DNA from: Pseudonocardia nematodicida
GTDB lineage: Bacteria; Actinomycetota; Actinomycetes; Mycobacteriales; Pseudonocardiaceae
Length of the DNA stretch: 64,000 bases
Direction: 5' to 3'
NCBI RefSeq assembly: GCF_040105385.1
Contig: NZ_JBEDNQ010000006.1
Span: 186,001-250,000 of the forward strand
Of the stretch, positions 24,433 through 33,834 are shown piece by piece. Positions within the stretch are counted from its first letter, which is position 1, and each line of letters begins with the position of its first letter. The notes beneath the pieces are model-generated. The model worked only from the letters and a program-made list of their open reading frames with translations, did no database searches and was not told where the DNA came from. A program made the position numbers and the translations under genes.

Positions 24433-26442
24433 ATGACGAACGACCCGCACGCCTGGCTCGAGGACGTCACCGGCGAACAGGCCCTGCAGTGGGTCTCCGG
24501 GCACAACGCCCGCACCGAGGAGCGGCTGGCCGGCTCCCCGGCCTTCGCCGGCCTGGAGTCCGGGATCCGCGAGGTGCTCGACGCGCGCGCGCGGATCCCG
24601 TACGTCACCAAGCGCGGGGAGCACTACTACAACTTCTGGCAGGACGAGCGGAACCCGCGAGGGCTGTGGCGCCGGACCACCCCGGAGAGCTACCGCAGCG
24701 CCGAACCCGAGTGGGAGGTCCTGCTCGACGTCGACGCGCTCAACGAGGCCGAGGGCGAGAACTGGGTCTGGCACGGCGCCCGGTTCCTGCGCCCGAGCCT
24801 GGACCGGGCGCTGATCGACCTGTCCCGCGGCGGCGCCGACGCCGACGTCACCCGCGAGTTCGACATGGAGCGGCTCGACTGGGTGCCGGACGGCTTCTTC
24901 CGGCCGGAGGCCAAGGGGGGGCTGAGCTGGATCGACCGGGACACCGTCTGGGTCAGCACCGACCTCGGCGAGGGCACCATGACCAGCTCCGGCTACCCGC
25001 GCACGGTGTGCCGCTGGAGGCGCGGCACCCCGCTGGCCGAGGCCGAGCTCGTCTTCTCCGCCGAGCCGGACGACATGGTCGTCCATGCGTACCGGGACCA
25101 GACGCCGGGGTTCGAGCGGGACTTCGTCAGCCGCGCCTTCGCCTTCTACTCGAACGAGACCTACCTGGTCGACGGCGACGAGCTACGGCGGATCGACGTG
25201 CCGGACTCGGCGACGACCGACGTCGAGCGCGAGTGGCTGCTGCTCGAGCTCCGGGAGGACTGGGACACCTTCACCGCGGGCTCGCTGCTCGCCGCCCGGT
25301 TCGACGACGTCCTGGCCGGCACGCCGAGCTGGGAGGTGCTGTTCGCGCCGACCCCGTCGTCCTCACTGGCCGGCTGGACCTGGACCCGGCACCACCTGGT
25401 GCTCAACGTGCTGACCGACGTCGTCAACACCCTCACCGTGCTCACCCCCGGCGCGGACGGCTGGGCTCGCCGGCCCTTCACCGGCGCGCCCGAGTTCGGC
25501 AGCATCGGGGTGTCCGCGGTGGACGCCGACGAGAACGACGACGTCTGGCTCACCGTCACCGACTACCTGACCCCGGCCACGCTCGCGATCGCCACGATCG
25601 GCGAGCAGCCCGAGACGCTCAGGAGCGCGCCGTCGTTCTTCGACGCCGACCGGCACGTGATCGAGCAGCACTTCGTGACCAGCGACGACGGCACCCGCGT
25701 CCCGTACTTCCTGGTCCGGCGCAAGGACCTGGAGTTCGACGGGACCGCGCCGACCCTGCTCTACGGCTACGGCGGCTTCGAGATCGCCCTGACGCCCGGC
25801 TACTCCGGCGGGATGGGCCGGTCCTGGCTGGACCGCGGCGGGGTGTACGCCGTGGCCAACATCCGCGGCGGCGGCGAGTACGGCCCACGCTGGCACCGCG
25901 CCGCGCTCCGGGAGAACCGGCCCCGGGCCTACGAGGACATGGCCGCCGTGGCGCGCGACCTCGTCGACCGGAGGATCACGACGTCGTCCCGCCTGGCGGT
26001 TCAGGGCGGCAGCAACGGCGGGCTGCTGACCGGCAACATGCTGGTCCGGTACCCGGAGCTGTTCGGCGCGGTCGTCATCCAGGTCCCGCTGCTGGACATG
26101 AAGCGCTACAGCCACCTGCTCGCCGGCGCGTCCTGGATGGCCGAGTACGGCGACCCGGACACCGAGGACTGGGAGTTCATCCGGACCTTCTCGCCGTACC
26201 ACCTGATCGACGCCGACGCGCAGTACCCGCCGGTCATCCTGCTGACCTCGACCCGCGACGACCGGGTGCACCCCGGGCACGCCCGCAAGATGGCCGCGGC
26301 GCTCATCGAGGCCGGGCACGACGTCACCTACTACGAGAACATCGAGGGCGGGCACGGCGGCGCCGCGGACAACAAGCAGGCCGCGCACATGGCGGCGCTG
26401 GCCTACGCGTTCCTGTGGGAGCGGCTGGAGGCTGCGTCGTGA
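24433..26442 (+). CDS. Prolyl oligopeptidase family (S9A) serine peptidase
   Basis: The protein has 669 residues from ATG 24433. The N terminus DPHAWLEDVTGEQALQWV and a seven-bladed propeller region (~60-400) precede an alpha/beta hydrolase domain with GYGGFEIALTPGYS, nucleophile serine in VQGGSNGGLLTG, Asp in TRDDRVHPGHA and His in EGGHGGAADN. It cleaves short peptides after proline. No signal peptide, so it is cytoplasmic. It follows the pxp operon by 14 bp, so peptide turnover may feed 5-oxoproline/glutamate metabolism. Its stop overlaps the SIMPL gene start. Confidence 0.94.
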   Translation: MTNDPHAWLEDVTGEQALQWVSGHNARTEERLAGSPAFAGLESGIREVLDARARIPYVTKRGEHYYNFWQDERNPRGLWRRTTPESYRSAEPEWEVLLDVDALNEAEGENWVWHGARFLRPSLDRALIDLSRGGADADVTREFDMERLDWVPDGFFRPEAKGGLSWIDRDTVWVSTDLGEGTMTSSGYPRTVCRWRRGTPLAEAELVFSAEPDDMVVHAYRDQTPGFERDFVSRAFAFYSNETYLVDGDELRRIDVPDSATTDVEREWLLLELREDWDTFTAGSLLAARFDDVLAGTPSWEVLFAPTPSSSLAGWTWTRHHLVLNVLTDVVNTLTVLTPGADGWARRPFTGAPEFGSIGVSAVDADENDDVWLTVTDYLTPATLAIATIGEQPETLRSAPSFFDADRHVIEQHFVTSDDGTRVPYFLVRRKDLEFDGTAPTLLYGYGGFEIALTPGYSGGMGRSWLDRGGVYAVANIRGGGEYGPRWHRAALRENRPRAYEDMAAVARDLVDRRITTSSRLAVQGGSNGGLLTGNMLVRYPELFGAVVIQVPLLDMKRYSHLLAGASWMAEYGDPDTEDWEFIRTFSPYHLIDADAQYPPVILLTSTRDDRVHPGHARKMAAALIEAGHDVTYYENIEGGHGGAADNKQAAHMAALAYAFLWERLEAAS

Positions 26443-27122
26443 ACGAGACCGGGAACGAGGTGGTGATCCGGGTCCGCGGCGAGCACGAGCGCGAGGTGCC
26501 GGCCGAGCGCGGCACCGCGCAGCTGGTGGTGCACGCCCAGGGGCCCGAGCCGGGGCCGGTGCGGTCCCAGGTCCAGGCCGACTCCGCCTCCGTCCTCGCC
26601 GACGTGCGCGCCTGGCACGACCCGGAGGCCGGGCCGGTCCGGCGCATCGTCGTCGACCAGGTCCGCACCTCGGTCCAGCAGCCCTCGCACCGGGGCCGTC
26701 CGCGCCCGCCGATCCACCACGCGTCGGTGTCGGTGTCGGTCGAGTTCGACGACGTCGCCCGGCTCGGGAGCTGGCTGTCGGCCCTGAACGGCGTCGGGAG
26801 TGTGGGAGTCCGCGGGATCGGCTGGGACCTCGCCGACGACCACCGGCGCGGGCTGGAGCGCGAGGCCCGTCAGGAGGCGGTCCGGCAGGCCCGGGAACGC
26901 GCCCAGGACTACGCCGACGCGCTCGACCTCGGCACGGTCCGGCCCCGGTCGATCGCCGACGTCGGCCTGCTCGAGGGCCGGCCGGCGCCGTTCGCCGTCG
27001 CGCGGTCGCTCGCCGCCCCGGCGGCCGGCGGCGCATCCGAGTCCGACGACGGGCTGGGCGCGCTGCTCGAACCGGACGACGTCACGATCCGGGCGACCGT
27101 GGAGGCCGAGTTCGTCGTGTAG
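26439..27122 (+). CDS. SIMPL-domain (DUF541) protein
   Basis: The protein has 227 residues from GTG 26439, overlapping the peptidase stop by 4 nt. Features of the SIMPL/DUF541 family are VIRVRGEHEREVPAERGTA, the HHASVSVSVEF strand and the A-rich helix QEAVRQARERAQDYADALD. Family members are mostly periplasmic or extracellular and of unknown biochemical role; this one has no signal peptide. An Ala/Gly/Asp-rich loop precedes the last strand (TIRATVEAEFVV). It probably forms an operon with the peptidase. Confidence 0.8.
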   Translation: MNETGNEVVIRVRGEHEREVPAERGTAQLVVHAQGPEPGPVRSQVQADSASVLADVRAWHDPEAGPVRRIVVDQVRTSVQQPSHRGRPRPPIHHASVSVSVEFDDVARLGSWLSALNGVGSVGVRGIGWDLADDHRRGLEREARQEAVRQARERAQDYADALDLGTVRPRSIADVGLLEGRPAPFAVARSLAAPAAGGASESDDGLGALLEPDDVTIRATVEAEFVV

Positions 27123-27137
27123 GCGGCTGCGCCACCT

Positions 27138-27177
27138 GTGAGTGGTTTTCGTGGCCCTGACCACGAAAACCACTCAC
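27138..27177. terminator. Perfect 17-bp hairpin between convergent genes
   Basis: GTGAGTGGTTTTCGTGG (27138-27154) pairs perfectly with 27161-27177 around a 6-nt loop. The right arm includes the stop codon of the leftward acyl-CoA ligase (27174-27176). It lies 15 bp after the SIMPL stop, so it can end transcription in both directions. Confidence 0.75.
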
Positions 27178-28781
27178 GGGTGCGCAGCGCCCAGGTCCGC
27201 GTGCGCGGTCCGCAGCTCCCGCTTGAGGATCTTGCCGCTCGGGTTCTTGGGCAGGGACTCGGCGAACACGACGTACTTGGGGCGCTTATAGCCGGCGAGG
27301 CGCGCCTTCGCGTGCGCACGCACCTGCTCCTCGGTGAGCGTCACGCCGTCGCGCGGGACGACGACCGCGGTGACCGCCTCGATCCAGTGTGGATGGCTGA
27401 CGCCGAAGACGGCGACCTCGGCGACGCCGTCGAGCAGGTAGAGGGCCTCCTCCACCTCACGGGAGGCGACGTTCTCCCCACCCGTCTTGATCATGTCCTT
27501 CTTGCGGTCGACGACGCTGAGGTAGCCGTCCGCGGTCATGACACCGAGGTCGCCGGAGTGGAACCAGCCGCCCGAGAAGCTCTCGGCGGTCTTCTCCTCG
27601 TCCCGGTAGTAGCCGAGCGTGATGTGCGGGCCGCGGTGCACGATCTCGCCGATCTCGCCGGGCGGGACCTCGACACCCGAGTCGTCCACCACCCGGGTCT
27701 CCATGTTCAGCGACGCCCGGCCCGCGGATCCGGCGTGGCTGAGCTGCTCGTGCGGGGGCAGCAGGGTGGCCAGCGGGGCGGTCTCGGTCTGCCCGTAGAG
27801 GTTCCAGAGGGCCACGTCGGGCAGCCGCCGGGACAGTTCCTGCAGCACCTCGACCGGCATCGCGGCGGCGCCGTAGTAGCCCTTGCGCAGGCTGGACAGG
27901 TCGGCGGTGTCGAAGTCCGGGTGGCGCAGCAGCGAGATCCACACGGTCGGCGGGCAGAACAGCTTCGTGACCTTCTCCCGGGCGATCGTCGCGAGCACGG
28001 TCGCCGGGTCCGGAGCGGGGAGCACGATGCTGGTCGCGCCGAGGTAGACGTCGGTGCAGAAGAAGACGTCCAGCTGGGCGCAGTGGTACATCGGCAGCGA
28101 GTGCAGCTCGACGTCGTCGGGCGCCATCCCGCCGTCGATCGTGCAGGAGACGTACTGGGTGATCAGCGAGCGGCTCGACAGCATGACGCCCTTGGGCCGG
28201 GACTCGGTCCCGGACGTGTACATGAGCCGCAGGGGATCGTCGTCGGTGACGTGCACGTCCGGCTCGCCGGGATCGGTGTCCCCCGCGATCCAGGTCTCGA
28301 CGTCCTCCCACTCGCCGGTCGCGCCGGCACCCGACGGCCCGATCCAGCCACGGACCCGGGCCGGCGCGGCGGACTGCGCGAGGGCCTTCTCCGCGGTCGG
28401 CGCCAGGACGTCCTCGGCGACCAGCGCGGTGGCCCCGGAGTGGTCGAGGATGTAGGCGACCTCCTCGGGGCCGAGCATGAAGTTGATCGGCACGAGCACC
28501 ACGCCGAGCCGGGCGGTCGCGAACACCAGCACCGCGAAGTGCCGGCAGTTGTGCGACAGCAGCGCGAGCCGGTCACCCTTCGCCAGCCCCCGGTCGGCCA
28601 GCGCGGCGGCGCAGCGGTTCACCGCGGCGTCGAACTCGGCGAAGCTCCAGCGGTGCTCGCCGTCGACCAGGGCGAGCTTGTCCGGGTACCGGATCGCGGT
28701 GCGGTGCAGCAGGTCGCCGAGGGAGTGCCGGCGAGCCCGGTCGATCGCCGCGGTCGTCTGCGTACTGAACTGCTCGCTCAT
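27174..28781 (-). CDS. Acyl-CoA synthetase (AMP-forming)
   Basis: The protein has 535 residues from ATG 28781 (GTG 28787 possible). ANL-superfamily motifs: P-loop LMYTSGTESRPKGVML, NLYGQTETAP, the GGWFHSGDLGVM segment, DRKKDMIKTGGENV and the catalytic lysine in NPSGKILKREL. It activates a carboxylic acid to acyl-CoA through an acyl-adenylate. It is divergent from an AtoE-type short-chain fatty-acid permease, suggesting short- or medium-chain acids as substrates. The gene's stop lies inside the terminator stem. Confidence 0.92.
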   Translation of the reverse strand: MSEQFSTQTTAAIDRARRHSLGDLLHRTAIRYPDKLALVDGEHRWSFAEFDAAVNRCAAALADRGLAKGDRLALLSHNCRHFAVLVFATARLGVVLVPINFMLGPEEVAYILDHSGATALVAEDVLAPTAEKALAQSAAPARVRGWIGPSGAGATGEWEDVETWIAGDTDPGEPDVHVTDDDPLRLMYTSGTESRPKGVMLSSRSLITQYVSCTIDGGMAPDDVELHSLPMYHCAQLDVFFCTDVYLGATSIVLPAPDPATVLATIAREKVTKLFCPPTVWISLLRHPDFDTADLSSLRKGYYGAAAMPVEVLQELSRRLPDVALWNLYGQTETAPLATLLPPHEQLSHAGSAGRASLNMETRVVDDSGVEVPPGEIGEIVHRGPHITLGYYRDEEKTAESFSGGWFHSGDLGVMTADGYLSVVDRKKDMIKTGGENVASREVEEALYLLDGVAEVAVFGVSHPHWIEAVTAVVVPRDGVTLTEEQVRAHAKARLAGYKRPKYVVFAESLPKNPSGKILKRELRTAHADLGAAHP

Positions 28782-28845
28782 GGTCACCCATCCTGACCGA
28801 AGGTGAGACCTGAGTCACGCGGGAAGCGGACGGAAACACCCGGGC

Positions 28846-28874
28846 CTGACATCCCGGGCCGCGCCGCATATGTT
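28846..28874 (+). promoter_or_regulatory. Promoter of the AtoE-type permease
   Basis: CTGACA (28846-28851) and TATGTT (28869-28874) with a 17-bp spacer form a good sigma70-like promoter 40 bp before the permease start at 28915. Confidence 0.55.
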
Positions 28875-28914
28875 CCCTCCACCCGTTTCCCCTTCACCCC
28901 CACCGGAGTGAGTG

Positions 28915-30273
28915 ATGGCTGCCCCTACCGGCACACCGCTGTCCCGCGCGATGCGCCCGGTGAACACCGTCGTCGAGCGCTACATCCCGTCGGCGCTGGT
29001 GTTCGCGATCGTCCTGACGTTCGTGGTCGGGCTGATGGCGCTCGTGTTCACCGACGCCGGCCCGGTCGACGTCGTCGCCAGCTGGGGCGAGGGGCTGTCC
29101 GGGCTGCTGGCCTTCATCACGCAGATGGCGCTGATCCTGCTGCTCGGGCACATGCTGGCGCACACCCGGCCGGTCCGGCGGCTGCTGCGGGTCCTCGGCG
29201 GAGTCCCGAACACCCCGGCGCAGGCCTACCTGTTCGTCTTCGCGATCGCGGCCGTGGCCTCGCTGATCACCTGGGGCCTCGGGCTGATCGTCGGTGGCCT
29301 GATGGCCCGGGAGGTCGCCGCGCAGGGCCGGGAGAAGGGCCTCGCCCTGCACTTCCCGATGCTGGTCGCGGCCGGCTTCTCCGGGTTCGTCGTGTGGCAC
29401 ATGGGCTACTCGGGCTCGGGGCCGCTGCTCGCGGCGACCGAGGACTCGTTCGTCGCCGAGCAGCTCGGCGCGCCGATCCCGGTGAGCGAGACGACGTTCT
29501 CGGTCTGGAACCTCATCGCGATCGTGGTGACCGTGTTCGTCGTCGCGGGTGCGCTCTACCTGGTCGCGCCGCGGGCGGGCGACCCGGTGCACGAGCTCAC
29601 CACGGATGCGCGGACCGCGGACGTCGAGACCGGCGAGGAGGTGCGCACCCCCGCCGACCGGGTCGACGGGAGCCGCGCCCTGACCACGCTGCTCGGCGTG
29701 CTGCTGCTGGCCTACCTCGTCCACCACTACGCGACCGGCGGCGGGCTGACCCTCGACATCGTCAACTGGACCTTCCTCTGCCTGGTCCTGCTCCTCGTGT
29801 CGAACCCGTTCGAGCTCACCGCGCTGACCCGCGGGGCCGCCGCCAACGTCGGCGAGATCCTGCTCCAGTTCCCGCTCTACGCCGGCATCCTCGGGATCAT
29901 GACCGTGACCGGCCTGATCGAGGTCATCTCGGCCTGGTTCGTCGCCATCTCGACGCCGCTCACCTTCGGTCTGCTCGCGTTCCTGTCGGCAGGTCTGGTC
30001 AACATCGCGGTGCCCAGCGGTGGCGGGCAGTTCGCCGTGCAGGGTCCGGTGATGCTCGACGCGGCCCAGCAGCTCGGTGTCGACCCGGCGATCGCGCTGA
30101 TGGCCGTGTCCTACGGCGACCAGTGGACGAACATGATCCAGCCGTTCTTCGCGCTGCCGTTGCTCGCCATCGCCGGTCTGAAGATCCGCGACATCCTCGG
30201 GTACACGACGGTCACACTGATCGCCTCGGGATTCGTGTTCGGCGGGACGTTGCTGCTGGTCTCCGCGTTCTAG
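28915..30273 (+). CDS. atoE: Short-chain fatty acid permease (AtoE/TIGR00366 family)
   Basis: The protein has 452 residues from ATG 28915, with GGAG 6 nt upstream. It has about 11-12 hydrophobic helices. Diagnostic stretches are MRPVNTVVERYIPSALVFAI, ITWGLGLIVGGLMARE, VWHMGYSGSGPLL, NIAVPSGGGQFAVQGPVML and YGDQWTNMIQPFFALPLL. AtoE-type carriers import butyrate or acetoacetate. A charged cytoplasmic loop (~225-245) splits the membrane domain. The acyl-CoA synthetase divergent from it would trap the substrate as CoA thioester. Confidence 0.92.
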   Translation: MAAPTGTPLSRAMRPVNTVVERYIPSALVFAIVLTFVVGLMALVFTDAGPVDVVASWGEGLSGLLAFITQMALILLLGHMLAHTRPVRRLLRVLGGVPNTPAQAYLFVFAIAAVASLITWGLGLIVGGLMAREVAAQGREKGLALHFPMLVAAGFSGFVVWHMGYSGSGPLLAATEDSFVAEQLGAPIPVSETTFSVWNLIAIVVTVFVVAGALYLVAPRAGDPVHELTTDARTADVETGEEVRTPADRVDGSRALTTLLGVLLLAYLVHHYATGGGLTLDIVNWTFLCLVLLLVSNPFELTALTRGAAANVGEILLQFPLYAGILGIMTVTGLIEVISAWFVAISTPLTFGLLAFLSAGLVNIAVPSGGGQFAVQGPVMLDAAQQLGVDPAIALMAVSYGDQWTNMIQPFFALPLLAIAGLKIRDILGYTTVTLIASGFVFGGTLLLVSAF

Positions 30274-30279
30274 GGTGAC

Positions 30280-30690
30280 CTACAAGGCGCCCGCCGCGGC
30301 GGTGGCGACGGCCTGGTCCTGCTCACCGGTGCCGCCGCTGACCCCGACGGCGCCGACCACCTCGCCGTCGTCGGTGAGCGGGATCCCGCCGGCGAAGGCC
30401 ATCACGCGCCCGTGGTTGGACTCCTGGATGCCGTAGAACTGCTGCCCGGGCTGGGCGTTCTCGGCCAGGTCACCGGTGGGGACGTCGAAGGCGCGCGCGG
30501 TGAACGCCTTGTTGATCGCGATGTCGACACTGCCCAGCCAGGCGCCGTCCTGGCGGATGTGCGCGACGAGGTTGCCGCCGGCGTCGACGACGGCGATGTT
30601 CATCGGCTGTCCCTGACGGCCCGCCTCGGCCTCTCCCGCGGCGATGACGCGGCGGGCGTCGTCGAGACCGATGCTGTGGATCGTGGGCAT
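30280..30690 (-). CDS. GlcG/HbpS-family small protein
   Basis: The protein has 136 residues from ATG 30690, with GGGAGGAG upstream. The fold is recognised from DDARRVIAAGEAEAGRQG, MNIAVVDAGGNLVAHIRQDG, INKAFTARAF and GGIPLTDDGEVVGAVGVSGG. Members include HbpS, a haem-binding protein, and GlcG of glycolate operons; the family is also called DUF336. No secretion signal is seen. It is convergent with atoE (6 bp between stops). Role unknown. Confidence 0.88.
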   Translation of the reverse strand: MPTIHSIGLDDARRVIAAGEAEAGRQGQPMNIAVVDAGGNLVAHIRQDGAWLGSVDIAINKAFTARAFDVPTGDLAENAQPGQQFYGIQESNHGRVMAFAGGIPLTDDGEVVGAVGVSGGTGEQDQAVATAAAGAL

Positions 30691-30769
30691 GGCACTCCTC
30701 CCGGCGAGCGGGTCGTGGCCCCGGTGGGTGCCCGGGTGCAGCGGCGCGCACACCTCTGCCGGACGGGGT

Positions 30770-32296
30770 TCACCCGGGTACCGCAGCCGGGTCCTCCTCG
30801 GCGGCCCGTACCGGGGTGTGGATCGCGGTCGGTTCGTCCCGTCCGCGCAGCGTGACCCGGTCCCCGGCCCGCCAGGACGCGGCCTCGTCCCCCGCCGCCG
30901 CCACCGCCCGCGCGGCGGCGACGACCCCGCCCGGCACGGTCTTGGCCAGCTCGGTGAGCCGGGCGGCCTCGTTCACCGGGTCGCCGATCACCGTGTACTC
31001 GTAGCGGCTGGGGTCGCCGACGTTCCCCGCGACGGCGTCGCCCGCGGACACGCCGATCCCGGCGGCGATCTCCGGCATCTCCGCGGCCAGCCGCTCGCCG
31101 AGCGACCGGGCCGCGGACAGTGCCGCGCCGGGGGCGTCGTCGAGGGCCAGCGGTGCGCCGAAGACCGCCAGCGCGGCGTCGCCCTCGAACTTGTTGATCC
31201 ACCCACCGGCCTGCTCGACGCACTCGATGACGACGCCGAAGAACCGGTTGAGCTGCGCGACGACCTCCTCGGGAGGGCGGTGCGCGACCATCGCGGTCGA
31301 GCCGGTGAGGTCGACGAACAGCACCGCGACCGGCCGGACCTCGCCGCCGAGCCGGATCCCGCCGGTGCGGGCGGCCGCCGCCTCGGCGACGTCGCGGCCC
31401 ACGTGCCGGCCGAACAGGTCCCGGATCCGGTCCCGCTCACGCAGCCCCTCGACCATGCCGTTCACCCCGGCCTGGAGCTGGCCGAGCTCGGTGTTGTCGT
31501 AGACGGGCACGTGCACGTCGAGGTCGCCGTCCTGCACCCGGGCCAGGGCGCGGCGCACCGTCAGCACCGGGTCGGCGATCGCCCGGGCCGCGCCGACGGT
31601 GGTCAGCAGTCCGGCGAAGATCGCGGTGCCGCCGAGCGCGAGCATGGTGACGGCGAGCTGCACCCTCGACGAGTCCTCGAAGACCAGCGCGGTCAGCCCG
31701 GCCACCATCAGCCCCGTCACCGGGACGGCGGTGCCGAGCGCCCAGAACCCGACCGAACGCACCATCACCCCGGTCACCAGCCGCCGCTGCCGCGGCGCGG
31801 CACCCGACATCACCCGGGTCGCGGCGCGCCGCAGGATCCGCTCGACGAGCAGGTAGGACAGCGCGCAGGTGGAGATGCCGCCGATCGTGATCGAGACCGT
31901 CGTCGAGAACGCCAGCCGGCCGGAGTACTGCAGGTTCAGCAGGCAGAACAGGATCGCGGCGCCCAGCCACATCACCCCGATGCCGCGCACGATCCGGCCC
32001 GGGGCGCCCAGCACGACGTCCCGCTCGGACCGCCCGTGGCGCACGGTGAGCCGCCGGCTCCCGAACCACATCCCGATCGGCAACACGAGCAGCAGGTAGC
32101 CCAGCAGCCAGAGCAGGTTGACGACGCGCAGCGCGACCGGGTCCGCGAACTCCTCCTTCGGGAGCACGAAGGCGACGATCACGAAGGAGATGGCGGCGCC
32201 ACCGACGTTCGCCGCGCCGACCACCAGCGCGAGCAGCAGCCGCTCGGGCAGGCCGACGACCGGTCTCCCGGTCCGGTCGCGCCGTCGATCACGCAC
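30770..32296 (-). CDS. Membrane-anchored class III adenylate cyclase with HAMP domain
   Basis: The protein has 508 residues from GTG 32296. About six TM helices occupy residues ~18-240, then a HAMP domain (~245-300, ADPVLTVRRALARV) and a cyclase homology domain. Catalytic residues are present: metal aspartates in VLFVDLTGST and NKFEGDAALAVFGAP, the adenine-selecting lysine of NKFEGD, and the Asn/Arg pair in VIGDPVNEAAR. The layout matches mycobacterial Rv1318c-Rv1320c. It should make cAMP in response to a membrane signal. It precedes the HbpS-like gene in the same direction (79-bp gap). Confidence 0.93.
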   Translation of the reverse strand: MRDRRRDRTGRPVVGLPERLLLALVVGAANVGGAAISFVIVAFVLPKEEFADPVALRVVNLLWLLGYLLLVLPIGMWFGSRRLTVRHGRSERDVVLGAPGRIVRGIGVMWLGAAILFCLLNLQYSGRLAFSTTVSITIGGISTCALSYLLVERILRRAATRVMSGAAPRQRRLVTGVMVRSVGFWALGTAVPVTGLMVAGLTALVFEDSSRVQLAVTMLALGGTAIFAGLLTTVGAARAIADPVLTVRRALARVQDGDLDVHVPVYDNTELGQLQAGVNGMVEGLRERDRIRDLFGRHVGRDVAEAAAARTGGIRLGGEVRPVAVLFVDLTGSTAMVAHRPPEEVVAQLNRFFGVVIECVEQAGGWINKFEGDAALAVFGAPLALDDAPGAALSAARSLGERLAAEMPEIAAGIGVSAGDAVAGNVGDPSRYEYTVIGDPVNEAARLTELAKTVPGGVVAAARAVAAAGDEAASWRAGDRVTLRGRDEPTAIHTPVRAAEEDPAAVPG

Positions 32297-32398
32297 GCCC
32301 GGATCCTAGGCCGGACGGGTGATGAGCGGTCCGCCTCCCGACCACTTCCGGCACGACCGGTCCGCTCGTGAGGCGTCTCGGGCCGGCCGGGGACCTGC

Positions 32399-33559
32399 TC
32401 AGGTCCGCAGGGCGGTCAGACGCCCGGCCGCCTCGGCGAGCACCTCGTCCCGCTTGCAGAACGCGAACCTGACCAGCGGGCGGGTCGCCGCGGCGCCCGC
32501 CTCGGAGGCGCAGAACACCGACACCGGTACGGCCGCCACCCCGCACAGCTGCGGGAGCTTCCACGCCAGATCGACGCCGTCGTCGTAGCCCAGCGGGCGC
32601 GGGTCGGCCACGACGAAGTAGGTGCCGCGCGGGGTGAGCACGTCGAACCCCGCGGCGCGCAGGCCGTCGGACAGCAGGTCGCGCCTGCGGGCCAGGTCGG
32701 TGGAGATCGAGGAGTAGAAGTCGTCGCCGAGGGCCAGCGCCTTCGCCACCGCCGGCTGCAGCGGGGCGCCGCCGTGGAAGGTGAGGAACTGCTTCACCGC
32801 GCGCGCCGCCCCGACCAGCTCCGGCGGTCCGTGCACCCAGCCGACCTTCCAGCCGGTCACCGAGAACGTCTTGCCCGCCGACGAGATCGTCAGCGTACGG
32901 TCCGCCAGGCCGGGCAGCGTCGCCATCGGGACGTGCCGGGCGTCGTCGAACACCATGTGCTCGTAGACCTCGTCGGTGACGACGACGGCGTCGTGCGCGA
33001 CGGCGAGCTCCCCGATCCTCGTCAGCTGGTCAGCGGTGAACACCGCGCCGGTCGGGTTGTGCGGGGTGTTGACCAGCACCACCCGGGTGCGGTCGGAGAA
33101 GGCGGCGGCGAGCTCGTCGTCGTCGAACCCGAAGTCGGGCGCCCGCAACGGCACCGGCCGCAGGGTCGCGCCGGACAGCGCGACCGAGGCGGCGTAGGAG
33201 TCGTAGGTCGGCTCGAAGGTGACGACCTCGTCGCCGGGGCCGCAGAGTCCGAGCAGGGTCGCGGCGATCGCCTCGGTCGCACCGGTGGTGATCAGGACGT
33301 CGTCCGGGTCGACCCGCAGGCCGTGGAAGCGCAGCTGGTGCTCGGCGACGGCGCGGCGCAGCTCGGGCACGCCGGGTCCGGGCGGGTACTGGTTGCGGCC
33401 GTGCTCGGTGATGTTGGCGGCGGCGTCGGCGAGCAGCGAGGCGGGCCCGTCGGTGTCCGGGAAGCCCTGCCCGAGGTTGATCGCGCCGGTCTCGACGGCG
33501 AGCCGGGAGATCTCGGTGAAGATCGTCGAGGTGAACGGGCGCATGCGCTCGACCAGCAT
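32399..33559 (-). CDS. dapC: PLP-dependent aminotransferase, DapC-like
   Basis: The protein has 386 residues from ATG 33559. Fold type I class I/II aminotransferase: INLGQGFPDTDGP, QYPPGPG, NTPHNPTGAVF, TDEVYEHMVFD and the PLP lysine in SSAGKTFSVTGWKVGW. It closely resembles mycobacterial Rv0858c, assigned as N-succinyldiaminopimelate aminotransferase of lysine synthesis. Similar enzymes act on methionine or kynurenine, so the exact substrate is uncertain. It stands alone, 100 bp upstream of the cyclase gene. Confidence 0.85.
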   Translation of the reverse strand: MLVERMRPFTSTIFTEISRLAVETGAINLGQGFPDTDGPASLLADAAANITEHGRNQYPPGPGVPELRRAVAEHQLRFHGLRVDPDDVLITTGATEAIAATLLGLCGPGDEVVTFEPTYDSYAASVALSGATLRPVPLRAPDFGFDDDELAAAFSDRTRVVLVNTPHNPTGAVFTADQLTRIGELAVAHDAVVVTDEVYEHMVFDDARHVPMATLPGLADRTLTISSAGKTFSVTGWKVGWVHGPPELVGAARAVKQFLTFHGGAPLQPAVAKALALGDDFYSSISTDLARRRDLLSDGLRAAGFDVLTPRGTYFVVADPRPLGYDDGVDLAWKLPQLCGVAAVPVSVFCASEAGAAATRPLVRFAFCKRDEVLAEAAGRLTALRT

Positions 33560-33834
33560 GACCCGACCCTAGTCCCGCACGACCCGGCCGGGCGCTCGCA
33601 GAGCGGTCGCCGCCCGCGGTCGCCGCGCAGACGCGTGCGGATCCGGTGCACGCGCGCACGACCGGTGACCGCGCGCGTCACGGCACGCGCGTTCTCGGGA
33701 TCGGCGCGCGTCCCCGCTGTGGGTGCGGGCCCGCGGCGGAGCGGCCGGGCGGACGGGGGCGCCGGGCCCGGGGGCTGCGGCGCCCCGGGCCCCGCGACGG
33801 TCGGTCGGTCGGACCGGCACGTCCACCCTCACAG
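33560..33834. other. Intergenic region without a recognised gene
   Basis: About 275 bp between the aminotransferase start and the stop of the DUF6069-like gene. It contains alternating CGCG/GCGC-rich tracts near 33640-33700 that could form weak hairpins, but no convincing gene or regulator site. Confidence 0.45.
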
